From the NCBI RefSeq assembly GCF_039539485.1, contig NZ_BAABDF010000003.1:310001-374000 (forward strand): a DNA stretch of 64,000 bases. Direction: 5' to 3'. Shown here in pieces: positions 17,855-26,095 of the stretch. The notes beneath the pieces are model-generated. The model saw only the letters and a program-made list of their open reading frames with translations. It did no database searches and was not told the DNA's origin. Every line of letters starts with the position of its first letter. Position 1 is the first letter of the stretch. The stretch comes from Celeribacter arenosi. Lineage in GTDB: Bacteria; Pseudomonadota; Alphaproteobacteria; Rhodobacterales; Rhodobacteraceae. A program made the translations under genes and the position numbers.

Positions 17855-19537
17855 ATGACCGTCCTCAAACTCGACAACGTCACCAAATCCTTCGGTGAAG
17901 GCACGCACAAACAAACCGTGCTCAACGGGATCAACCTGAGCGTGGAGGAGGGCGAGTTCCTCGTTCTCCTCGGCTTCTCCGGCTCGGGCAAAACCACCCT
18001 CATCAACCTGCTCGCAGGCCTCGAAAAACCCAGCTCCGGCAAAATCACCTACCGTGGCAAACCGATCGAAGGCCCCGGTCCCGAACGCGGCGTGATCTTT
18101 CAATCCTATTCGCTGATGCCGTGGCTGACGGTGGATGGAAACGTGGCCCTCGCCGTGGACTCCGTCTTTCCGAAAATGTCCTCCGCCGACAAAAAGGCCA
18201 AGGTCGATCACTACATCAAAATGGTCGGTCTCGGTCACGCCAAAACGCGCCGCCCCGCCGAACTGTCGGGCGGTATGCGCCAAAGGGTGAACGTGGCCCG
18301 CGCGCTGGCGATGGACCCCGAAATGCTGCTCCTTGATGAGCCGCTTTCCGCCCTCGACGCGCTGACCCGCGCCAATCTCGCCGATGAAATCGAACACATC
18401 TGGGAGGCGGATAAAAAGACCTGCGTGCTGATCACCAACGACGTGGACGAAGCCATTCTCCTCGCCGACCGCATCATCGCGCTCAACCCCGATGGCACCC
18501 TTGGCGACGAATTCCGCGTCACCATCCCGCGCCCGCGCGACCGCACCGAAATGAACAACGACGACACCTTCAAAAGCCTGCGCGCCCAAGTCACCTCCTA
18601 CCTCATGGATGTCGGCATCAAGGCGAAAACAGAAGGCTCACGCCAACTCCCCAACGTGCGCGCGATCCATTCCGTGCCCGCCGCCGTCGCCAAGGCGCAG
18701 GAAGGTCTGATCGACAACCGCTACCTCGATTTCTCCCAGATCCACAAAATCTATCCGACACCAAAAGGCCCGCTCACCGTCGTCGAGGACTTCGACCTCA
18801 AAGTGGACCGTGGCGAATTCATCTCCCTCATCGGCCACTCCGGCTGCGGCAAATCAACCGTCCTTACCATGACCGCCGGCCTCAATGACGTCTCCAAAGG
18901 CGTCATCAAACTCGACGGCTACGAAGTGCGCGGCGCTGATCCCGAACGCGCTGTGGTGTTTCAGTCGCCAAACCTCTTCCCCTGGCTCTCGGCAAAAGAA
19001 AACGTCTCCATTGGAGTTGATCGTGTTTACCCAACAGCCTCCCGCGCAGAACGACAGGACGTCGTTGAATATTATCTTGAAAGGGTCGGCCTTGCTGATT
19101 CTATGGACAAACCCGCGTCATCAATGTCGAACGGCATGCAACAACGCGTAGGCATCGCCCGCGCCTTTGCCCTCTCCCCCAAACTCCTGCTGCTCGACGA
19201 ACCCTTCGGGATGCTCGACAGCCTCACGCGCTGGGAACTTCAGGAAGTGCTGATGGAAGTGTGGGAACGCACCAAAGTCACCGCGATCTGCGTCACCCAC
19301 GATGTCGACGAAGCGATCCTGCTCGCCGACCGCGTGGTGATGATGACCAACGGCCCGCAGGCCACCATCGGGCGCATCGTCGACGTCGACCTGCCGCGCC
19401 CGCGCACCCGCAAAGCGCTGCTCGAACACCCCGATTACTACCGGTACCGCCAACAGGTCCTCGATTTCCTCGAGGAATACGAACATGGCGCGAAACCCAA
19501 ACCCAAAACGGCTGCAAAAGCCATCGCGGCAGAGTAG
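17855..19537 (+). CDS. Nitrate ABC transporter ATPase, two fused ATP-binding domains
   Basis: The protein (560 residues from the ATG at 17855, which follows GGTGA) contains two complete ABC ATPase domains. Domain 1 has GFSGSGKTT, LSGGMRQR and MLLLDEPLSALD; domain 2 has GHSGCGKST, the divergent signature MSNGMQQR and LLLLDEPFGMLD. In cyanobacteria the two ATPases are separate (NrtC, which also carries a NrtA-like domain, and NrtD); here one chain would power the transporter. A GTG at 17846 overlapping the nrtB stop is an alternative start. A stretch at about 19005-19135 uses more T/A-ending codons than its surroundings. Confidence 0.9.
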   Translation: MTVLKLDNVTKSFGEGTHKQTVLNGINLSVEEGEFLVLLGFSGSGKTTLINLLAGLEKPSSGKITYRGKPIEGPGPERGVIFQSYSLMPWLTVDGNVALAVDSVFPKMSSADKKAKVDHYIKMVGLGHAKTRRPAELSGGMRQRVNVARALAMDPEMLLLDEPLSALDALTRANLADEIEHIWEADKKTCVLITNDVDEAILLADRIIALNPDGTLGDEFRVTIPRPRDRTEMNNDDTFKSLRAQVTSYLMDVGIKAKTEGSRQLPNVRAIHSVPAAVAKAQEGLIDNRYLDFSQIHKIYPTPKGPLTVVEDFDLKVDRGEFISLIGHSGCGKSTVLTMTAGLNDVSKGVIKLDGYEVRGADPERAVVFQSPNLFPWLSAKENVSIGVDRVYPTASRAERQDVVEYYLERVGLADSMDKPASSMSNGMQQRVGIARAFALSPKLLLLDEPFGMLDSLTRWELQEVLMEVWERTKVTAICVTHDVDEAILLADRVVMMTNGPQATIGRIVDVDLPRPRTRKALLEHPDYYRYRQQVLDFLEEYEHGAKPKPKTAAKAIAAE

Positions 19538-19601
19538 GCGGCCCCCGCCCGCTCCCCCGCAAAACCCGTGGCGCATCGCGCCGTTTAAGGAGACGCCCGT
19601 C

Positions 19602-20555
19602 ATGGACGCGACACTCGAAACGCCAATCGACACCTTCATTCAGGTGGCCGAAGTCTGGGTCCCGAAAGGCGACACGCTGGTCTATGCCGGCGGCGATTAC
19701 AACGGTCTGGACACCTTTGAGGCCGCATCGCGCAAAACCAGCTTCGGCATGGGCGAAGGCCTGCCCGGCAAAGCATGGGCCGAAGGTCGCCCCATCGTCC
19801 TCAAGGCCTTCGATGGCTCCTACTTCCAACGCACAGAGGCCGCCAAGGAAGTCGGCCTGACCTCCGCCGTTGCCATCCCCGTCTTCGACGATGAAGTTCT
19901 CAAAGCCGTGCTCGTCGTTCTCTGCGGTGACGACGCCACCCGCATCGGCGCGATCGAGGTCTGGAGCGATGACGACGCAGGCATGCTCAAACTCGACGAC
20001 GGCTATTACGGTGCCGCCGAAGAGTTCGAATTCGTCTCCCAACACACCCACTTCCCCAAAGGTCAGGGCCTCCCCGGCGTGGTCTGGGCGGCGCAATCGC
20101 CGATCCTGATGCGCGACCTCGGTTCGGGCTACAAATTCATCCGCGCCTCGGCTGCGGGCAAAGCGGGCCTGACCACCGGCCTCGGCATGATCGTCCCGGT
20201 CCCGGGTAATAAACCCTACATCCTCACGCTGCTCTCCGCGCTTGGCACACCCATCGCGCGCCGGTTCGAAATCTGGGACGCGCGCAGCGCCCGCATGGGC
20301 CAATCGGGCAACGCCGTCCTGATCGACGGCATCTGCCAACGCGAAGGCGCGCTGTGGCGCGACAACGGCGACGGCGTGAACGACGAGGCCCCCGTGGCCA
20401 GCGCATGGAAAGGCGTCGTCGGTCAGGTCATCGGCTCCGGCCTCCCCGTCGTCACCCGCTCCAAAGCCGGCCTGCCCGCCGGATACACAACCTTTGTCGG
20501 CCTGCCGATTTACCGCAAGGGCGAGCTGTCTCACATCGTCGCCTGGTACAACTGA
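19602..20555 (+). CDS. GAF-domain-type protein of the nitrate operon
   Basis: This 317-residue soluble protein is not one of the standard nitrate genes. It reads as repeated GAF-like units: residues about 1-120 and about 125-230 both carry the pattern of a short strand, then MGEGLPGKAWAEGRPIVL or KGQGLPGVVWAAQSPILM, then a hydrophobic strand; the last 85 residues (AWKGVVGQVIGSGLPVV) look like a third, shorter one. No catalytic or DNA-binding domain is visible. The ATG at 19602 has AAGGAGA upstream, and nirB follows 13 bp after its stop. A ligand-sensing role (nitrate, nitrite or redox) is possible, as for the GAF nitrate sensor NreA, but is inference. Confidence 0.75.
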   Translation: MDATLETPIDTFIQVAEVWVPKGDTLVYAGGDYNGLDTFEAASRKTSFGMGEGLPGKAWAEGRPIVLKAFDGSYFQRTEAAKEVGLTSAVAIPVFDDEVLKAVLVVLCGDDATRIGAIEVWSDDDAGMLKLDDGYYGAAEEFEFVSQHTHFPKGQGLPGVVWAAQSPILMRDLGSGYKFIRASAAGKAGLTTGLGMIVPVPGNKPYILTLLSALGTPIARRFEIWDARSARMGQSGNAVLIDGICQREGALWRDNGDGVNDEAPVASAWKGVVGQVIGSGLPVVTRSKAGLPAGYTTFVGLPIYRKGELSHIVAWYN

Positions 20556-20568
20556 GAGGATCAGACCC

Positions 20569-23013
20569 ATGAGTAAACAAAAACTCATCGTCATCGGTGC
20601 CGGCATGGCCACAGGTCGCGCTCTCGAACACCTGTTCGACGCCGCCCCCGACGCCTACGACGTCACCCTGTTCAACGCCGAGCCGCGCGGCAACTACAAC
20701 CGCATCATGCTCTCCCCCGTCCTCTCGGGCGAAAAGACCTACGCGGAAATCGTCATCCACGACGCGGACTGGTACGAAACCAACGGCGTCACCTGCCGCT
20801 TTGGCGAACGCATCGCCTCCGTGGACCGCGACCGCAAAGTGGTGATCGCCGAGAACGGTGACGAACTGCCCTACGACAAACTGGTGTTCGGCACCGGCTC
20901 GAACCCCTTCATCATCCCGCTTCCCGGTCACGACCTCGACGGCGTCATCGCCTACCGCGACCTCGAAGACACCAACACGATGATCGAAAGCTCCGCCATA
21001 CCGGGCGCACGCGCCGTGGTGATCGGTGGCGGCCTCCTCGGACTGGAGGCGGCAGCGGGCCTGCGCATGCGCGGCATGGACGTCACCGTGATCCACCTCA
21101 TGGGCCACCTGATGGACCGCCAACTCGACGAACCGGCCGGCTACCTGCTGCGCAAAGCCCTCGTGGATCGCGGCATCGACGTGCGCTGCTCCACCAACTC
21201 CAAAGAGATCCTCGGCGAGAACGGCAAAGTCCGCGCGCTCCTGCTCGATGATGGCACCGAAATCCCCTGCGAGTTGCTCGTCATGGCCGTGGGCATCCGC
21301 CCGAACGTCAAACTGGCGCAGGACAGCGGCCTCGCCGTCGGACGCGGCATCCATGTCGACGACCAGATGATCACCTCGGACGCCGATATCCTCGCCGTGG
21401 GCGAATGCGTCGAACATAACGGCGCGGTCTTCGGCCTCGTCGCCCCGCTCTACGATCAGGCCAAAGTCGTCGCCAAAACCCTCCTCGGAGAGGTCGACGC
21501 CTTCCAACCCAAAGAGGTCTCGACCAAACTCAAAGTCACCGGCTGCGACCTCTTCTCGGCGGGCGATTTCGCCGAAGGCGCGGACCGCGAAGACATCGTC
21601 TACCGCGACCCCGCGCGCGGCGTCTACAAACGCCTCGTCCTGCAGGATGACAAACTCATCGGCGCGGTGATGTATGGCGATACCGCCGACGGAAACTGGT
21701 TCTTCGGACTGATCAAAGACGGCACAGATGTCGCCGAGATGCGCGAAACGCTGATCTTCGGCCCCGCCTATCAGGGAGGGACCGCCTCGGACCCGCTCTC
21801 AGCCGTTGCAGCCTTGCCGGATGATGCAGAAATCTGCGGCTGCAACGGCGTTTGTAAAAGCCAGATCGTCAACGCAATCAAAGACGGCGCGGGCACCCTC
21901 GCAGACATCAAAGCGGTCACCAAAGCCTCCGCCTCCTGCGGCACCTGCACAGGTCTCGTCGAACAGGTCATGGCCGTCACTCTCGGCGACAGCTTCCAAA
22001 TGCCCGCCGCCCAACCGGTCTGCGGCTGCACCGATCTGACCCACGAAGACGTGCGCCTCCTGATCAAATCACAAGAGCTGAAATCCCAACCCGCCGTCTG
22101 GCAGGAACTGGGCTGGAAAACCCCCAACGGCTGCCACGTCTGCCGTCCGGCGATCAACTACTACCTGCTCGCCGACTGGCCGCTCGAATATACCGACGAC
22201 CTGCAATCGCGCTTCGTCAACGAACGCAACCACGCCAACATCCAGAAAGACGGCACCTATTCCGTCATGCCACGGATGTGGGGCGGCATCACCAACCCGT
22301 CCGAATTGCGCGCCATCGCGGATGCGGCCGAAAAATACAACGTCCCCACGGTTAAGGTCACAGGCGGCATGCGCATCGACCTTCTGGGCGTGAAAAAAGA
22401 GGACCTGCCCGGCATCTGGTACGACCTCAATCAGGCCGGCATGGTCTCCGGCCACGCCTATTCCAAAGGTCTGCGCACCGTCAAAACCTGTGTGGGCACC
22501 GACCATTGCCGCTTTGGCACACAGGACAGCACCGGCCTCGGCATCCAGCTCGAAAAGAAACTCTGGGGCTCGTGGACACCGCATAAAGTCAAACTCGGCG
22601 TCTCCGGCTGCCCGCGCAACTGCGCCGAAGCCACCTGTAAAGACATCGGTATCATCTGCGTCGATAGCGGCTACCAGATCGGGGTTGGCGGCGCGGCAGG
22701 CATGGACGTGAAGGAAACCGAACGCCTCGCAGATGTCGCCACCGAAGAGGAGGCCATCGAATGGGTCACCGCCTTCATGCAGCTCTACCGCGAAAACGGC
22801 AAATACCTCGACCGCGCCTATAAATGGGTCGCAAAGGTCGGCCTCGACTGGGTCAAGGAAACGCTCGCCGATGACGCCACCCGCACGGCGCTGAACACCC
22901 GTTTCGAAATCTCGCAATCCGTCTACCGCAAAGACCCGTGGGCCGATCACGCCGAGAAACGCGCCGACAAATACCAACCTCTCGCAGACCTGACACTGGA
23001 GGCCGCAGAATGA
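20569..23013 (+). CDS. nirB: Assimilatory nitrite reductase [NAD(P)H], large subunit
   Basis: The 814-residue cytoplasmic enzyme reduces nitrite to ammonium with NAD(P)H. Domains in order: FAD/NAD-binding oxidoreductase (VIGAGMA near the N-terminus, VIGGGLLGLEAA), BFD-like [2Fe-2S] domain (CGCNGVCKS near residue 423 and CGTC), ferredoxin-like half domain, and the siroheme/4Fe-4S domain (CVGTDHCRFGTQ near 641 and GCPRNCAEATC near 684). The ATG at 20569 has GAGAGGA upstream. Its stop overlaps the nirD start (ATGA). Confidence 0.96.
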   Translation: MSKQKLIVIGAGMATGRALEHLFDAAPDAYDVTLFNAEPRGNYNRIMLSPVLSGEKTYAEIVIHDADWYETNGVTCRFGERIASVDRDRKVVIAENGDELPYDKLVFGTGSNPFIIPLPGHDLDGVIAYRDLEDTNTMIESSAIPGARAVVIGGGLLGLEAAAGLRMRGMDVTVIHLMGHLMDRQLDEPAGYLLRKALVDRGIDVRCSTNSKEILGENGKVRALLLDDGTEIPCELLVMAVGIRPNVKLAQDSGLAVGRGIHVDDQMITSDADILAVGECVEHNGAVFGLVAPLYDQAKVVAKTLLGEVDAFQPKEVSTKLKVTGCDLFSAGDFAEGADREDIVYRDPARGVYKRLVLQDDKLIGAVMYGDTADGNWFFGLIKDGTDVAEMRETLIFGPAYQGGTASDPLSAVAALPDDAEICGCNGVCKSQIVNAIKDGAGTLADIKAVTKASASCGTCTGLVEQVMAVTLGDSFQMPAAQPVCGCTDLTHEDVRLLIKSQELKSQPAVWQELGWKTPNGCHVCRPAINYYLLADWPLEYTDDLQSRFVNERNHANIQKDGTYSVMPRMWGGITNPSELRAIADAAEKYNVPTVKVTGGMRIDLLGVKKEDLPGIWYDLNQAGMVSGHAYSKGLRTVKTCVGTDHCRFGTQDSTGLGIQLEKKLWGSWTPHKVKLGVSGCPRNCAEATCKDIGIICVDSGYQIGVGGAAGMDVKETERLADVATEEEAIEWVTAFMQLYRENGKYLDRAYKWVAKVGLDWVKETLADDATRTALNTRFEISQSVYRKDPWADHAEKRADKYQPLADLTLEAAE

Positions 23014-23342
23014 GCTGGATCGACATCGGCCACATCGAAGACATCCCCCTGCGCGGCGCGCGGATCGTGAAAACCGCCGTCGGCTGCGTCGCCGTGTTTC
23101 GCACCGCAGAGGCAGAGGTCTATGCCGCCTCCAACACCTGCCCGCACAAAGGCGGCCCCCTGTCGGAGGGCATAGTGCACGGCCAGAAAGTCACCTGCCC
23201 GCTGCACAACTGGGTTTTCGATCTGAACACCGGACTGGCCCAAGGCGCCGACGAAGGCCAAATCACCACCTATCCGGTCCGTCTGGATGGCGCGCGTATC
23301 CTGCTCGACGGCGACGCCGTCAAAACGCGGAGCGCTGCGTGA
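23010..23342 (+). CDS. nirD: Nitrite reductase small subunit (Rieske type)
   Basis: The 110-residue protein is a Rieske [2Fe-2S] domain with ligands Cys44-x-His46 (CPHKGGPLSEG) and Cys63-x2-His66 (CPLHNW). NirD pairs with NirB. The ATG overlaps the nirB stop and its own stop overlaps the GTG start of nasA, so the three reductase genes are translationally linked. Confidence 0.95.
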   Translation: MSWIDIGHIEDIPLRGARIVKTAVGCVAVFRTAEAEVYAASNTCPHKGGPLSEGIVHGQKVTCPLHNWVFDLNTGLAQGADEGQITTYPVRLDGARILLDGDAVKTRSAA

Positions 23343-25960
23343 CCGCACAGACCATCAAAAGCACCTGCCCCTATTGCGGGGTCGGCTGCGGCGTCCTTCT
23401 CACACCGGACGGGCAGGGCGGCCTCGCGGTCAAAGGCGACCCCGACCACCCCGCCAACTTCGGACGCCTGTGCTCCAAAGGCTCGGCGCTGGGCGAAACC
23501 GTCACACTCGACGAACGCCTCCTGACCCCGCAGGTGAACGGCGCGGCTACCGATTGGGACAGCGCGCTCGACCTCGTGGCGCGTAAATTCCGCGACACCA
23601 TCGACACCTACGGCCCCGACAGCACCGCCTTCTACGTCTCCGGCCAATTGCTCAGCGAAGACTATTACGTCGCCAACAAACTGATGAAGGGCTTTATCGG
23701 CTCGGCCAATATCGACACCAATTCCCGCCTCTGCATGGCCTCCTCCGTGGCGGGCCACAAACGCGCTTTTGGCACAGACACGGTTCCCGGCACCTACGAA
23801 GATCTCGACGAAGCCGACCTGATCGTGCTCGTCGGCTCCAATCTCGCATGGTGCCATCCGGTCCTGCACCAACGCATCCTCGCGGCCAAGAAAAAGCGCG
23901 GCACCAAACTCGTCGTTATCGATCCGCGCCGCACCAATTCCTGCGATGGCGCGGAAATGCACCTCGCGGTCGCACCGGGCGGCGATGTCCCGATCTTCAA
24001 CCGCCTGCTGAGCGCCATCCACGACCGTGGCCACACCGACCCCGATTTCCTCACCCACGTCGAGGGCGCCGAGGCCGCATTCGCCAGCGCCGCAGATCAG
24101 GACATCACCCCGACCGGCCTCTCGGAGGGCGCGATAGAGGCCTTCATCGACCTCTGGCTGAGCCATGAAAAGGTCGTCACGATCTACTCGCAGGGCGTGA
24201 ACCAATCCTCGTCGGGCACCGACAAAGTCAACGCGATCCTCAACTGCCACCTCGCCACCGGACGCATCGGCAAACAGGGCTGCGGTCCGTTCTCCGTCAC
24301 CGGCCAACCCAATGCCATGGGCGGGCGCGAAGTCGGCGGTCTGGCCAATATGCTCGCCTGCCACCTCGATCTCGAAAACGCCGACCACCGCGCAGCGGTC
24401 AAAGATTTCTGGTCCGCCCCCGCGATCCCCGATGCCGCCGGCCTCAAGGCCGTGGACATGTTCCGCGCCGTGGGCGAGGGGCGGATCAAGGCGCTCTGGA
24501 TCATCCACACCAACCCCGCCGTCTCCATGCCCGACGCCAATGCCGTGCGCGACGCCATCGCGGGCTGCGACTTTGTCGTGGTCAGCGACATCACCGCACA
24601 GACCGACACCGCGCGTCTTGCCGATGTGATCCTGCCCGCCACCGCATGGGGCGAAAAGGAAGGCACGGTCACCAACTCCGACCGCACTATCTCGCGCCAA
24701 CGCACCGTGCTGCCCGCCCCGGATGGCACGCGCCCCGACTGGGACATCCTCGCCGACGTGGCCCGCCGCATGGGCTATGGCGCGGCCTTCGATTACGCCT
24801 CTCCGGCGGAAATTTTCCGCGAATACGCCGCCCTCTCGGGCATCGCGGGCGGCTTTGGGCGCGACTTCGACATCTCCGGCCTCGCCGACCTCACCGACAC
24901 CGAATACAGCGCGCTCGAACCGACCCGCTGGCCGGTGAGCGATGGAAAAACCGGCGGCCGCTTCTTTGCCGACGGACAGTTCTACCACCCCGGCGGCAAA
25001 GGCCGCATGATCCCCGTCACCTACCGCGCGCCCGCCGCCAAAACCGCGCGCAAATACCCATTCCGCCTGAACACCGGCCGCATCCGCGACCAATGGCACA
25101 CGATGACGCGCACCGCGCTGAGCCCGCGCCTCTCGGCCCATCTCGCCGAACCCTTCGTGGAAATCCACCCCGAAGACGCCGCCGACCTGTCCATCGCCCC
25201 CGCCGATCTCGTCACGATCCAGAGCCCCGAAGGCACCGCGATCCTGCGCGCGCGCATCACCGACACCGTGCAGCGCGGCACCACCTTTGCCCCCATGCAC
25301 TGGACCGGCGAAACCGCGCCCTCGGCACGCATCGACGCGCTGGTCGCCGCCGTCACCGACCCGATCTCCGGACAACCCGAAAGCAAAGCCGCCGTCGCCC
25401 GCCTCAGCCGCTTTGACGCGGACTGGTACGCCTTTGCCGTCTCCGCGCGCCCCGTCGCCCCCGACTGCGCCTATTGGGCCCGCGCGCGCACCCATTCGGG
25501 ATGGCGCGTCGAACTCGCCGGCACCGGCACCATCGCGGATTGGGAGGCCGAGGCACGCCGCCTGTTTGACCTGCCCGACCTGCCGGCCCTGTCCCTGATC
25601 GACGTGCAACGCGGCGCGGCGCGGCTCGCGTTTTACGATGGCGACACGCTCGTCGCCGCGCTGTTCGTCTCGCGCACTCCGGTCGCGGTGATGCGTGACT
25701 ACCTCGCCTCGCTGCCCTCCGAGGGCGGCCCCGATGTCCTCTCGGGGCGCACACCTGCCAACCGCCCCGACCCCGGACCGGTGCTCTGTTCGTGTTTCAG
25801 CGTCGGCGTGAACACCATCCTGCGCGCCATCGAAACCGATGGCCTGATGACTGTCGAAGCCGTCGGCGCCGCCCTGTCGGCAGGCACCAACTGCGGCTCG
25901 TGCAAACCCGAAATCGCGGCACTTCTCGCCCAAACCAACCTGCGCGCCGCCGCGGAATAG
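23339..25960 (+). CDS. nasA: Assimilatory nitrate reductase catalytic subunit
   Basis: The 873-residue cytoplasmic molybdoenzyme reduces nitrate to nitrite. An N-terminal [4Fe-4S] site uses CPYCGVGC (residues 10-17) plus RLCSKGS; the molybdopterin-binding core includes SNLAWCHPVLHQRIL and GQPNAMGGREVGG; a molydopterin dinucleotide-binding domain follows; the C-terminus has an extra BFD-like [2Fe-2S] domain (CSCFSVG, NCGSCKPEI), as in the NAD(P)H-linked NasA type. The start is GTG, overlapping the nirD stop by GTGA. No cofactor or siroheme biosynthesis gene follows; the operon ends here. Confidence 0.95.
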   Translation: MTAQTIKSTCPYCGVGCGVLLTPDGQGGLAVKGDPDHPANFGRLCSKGSALGETVTLDERLLTPQVNGAATDWDSALDLVARKFRDTIDTYGPDSTAFYVSGQLLSEDYYVANKLMKGFIGSANIDTNSRLCMASSVAGHKRAFGTDTVPGTYEDLDEADLIVLVGSNLAWCHPVLHQRILAAKKKRGTKLVVIDPRRTNSCDGAEMHLAVAPGGDVPIFNRLLSAIHDRGHTDPDFLTHVEGAEAAFASAADQDITPTGLSEGAIEAFIDLWLSHEKVVTIYSQGVNQSSSGTDKVNAILNCHLATGRIGKQGCGPFSVTGQPNAMGGREVGGLANMLACHLDLENADHRAAVKDFWSAPAIPDAAGLKAVDMFRAVGEGRIKALWIIHTNPAVSMPDANAVRDAIAGCDFVVVSDITAQTDTARLADVILPATAWGEKEGTVTNSDRTISRQRTVLPAPDGTRPDWDILADVARRMGYGAAFDYASPAEIFREYAALSGIAGGFGRDFDISGLADLTDTEYSALEPTRWPVSDGKTGGRFFADGQFYHPGGKGRMIPVTYRAPAAKTARKYPFRLNTGRIRDQWHTMTRTALSPRLSAHLAEPFVEIHPEDAADLSIAPADLVTIQSPEGTAILRARITDTVQRGTTFAPMHWTGETAPSARIDALVAAVTDPISGQPESKAAVARLSRFDADWYAFAVSARPVAPDCAYWARARTHSGWRVELAGTGTIADWEAEARRLFDLPDLPALSLIDVQRGAARLAFYDGDTLVAALFVSRTPVAVMRDYLASLPSEGGPDVLSGRTPANRPDPGPVLCSCFSVGVNTILRAIETDGLMTVEAVGAALSAGTNCGSCKPEIAALLAQTNLRAAAE

Positions 25961-25979
25961 ACGCGAATTGTTCGACAAC

Positions 25980-25985
25980 TATAAT
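25980..25985 (+). promoter_or_regulatory. Possible -10 element upstream of the RTX gene
   Basis: A perfect TATAAT lies 111 bp before the RTX gene start in the 135-bp gap after nasA. No good -35 sits 16-18 bp upstream; a short dyad TTGT-TCG-ACAA (25968-25978) is directly adjacent. No terminator for nasA could be recognised in this gap. Confidence 0.3.
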
Positions 25986-26095
25986 CGCATCGTCCTAAAA
26001 CCTTAACGATCTACCACACGGATGCCGCATTCCGGCAAAAACCCGTTAACGCCTGACCCCCTACCGTCACCGAGGGTTTCGAGCGGTGGTGGGAC

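Noticed and set aside
23270..25978. 902-codon open frame antisense to nasA
   Set aside because: The codon bias of nasA (C/G in third position) removes stops on the other strand. The translation has no family features and is Gly/Arg/Ala-rich. The same applies to long antisense frames at 2485-3537, 10793-12559, 15262-16776, 19293-20612 and 42504-43991.
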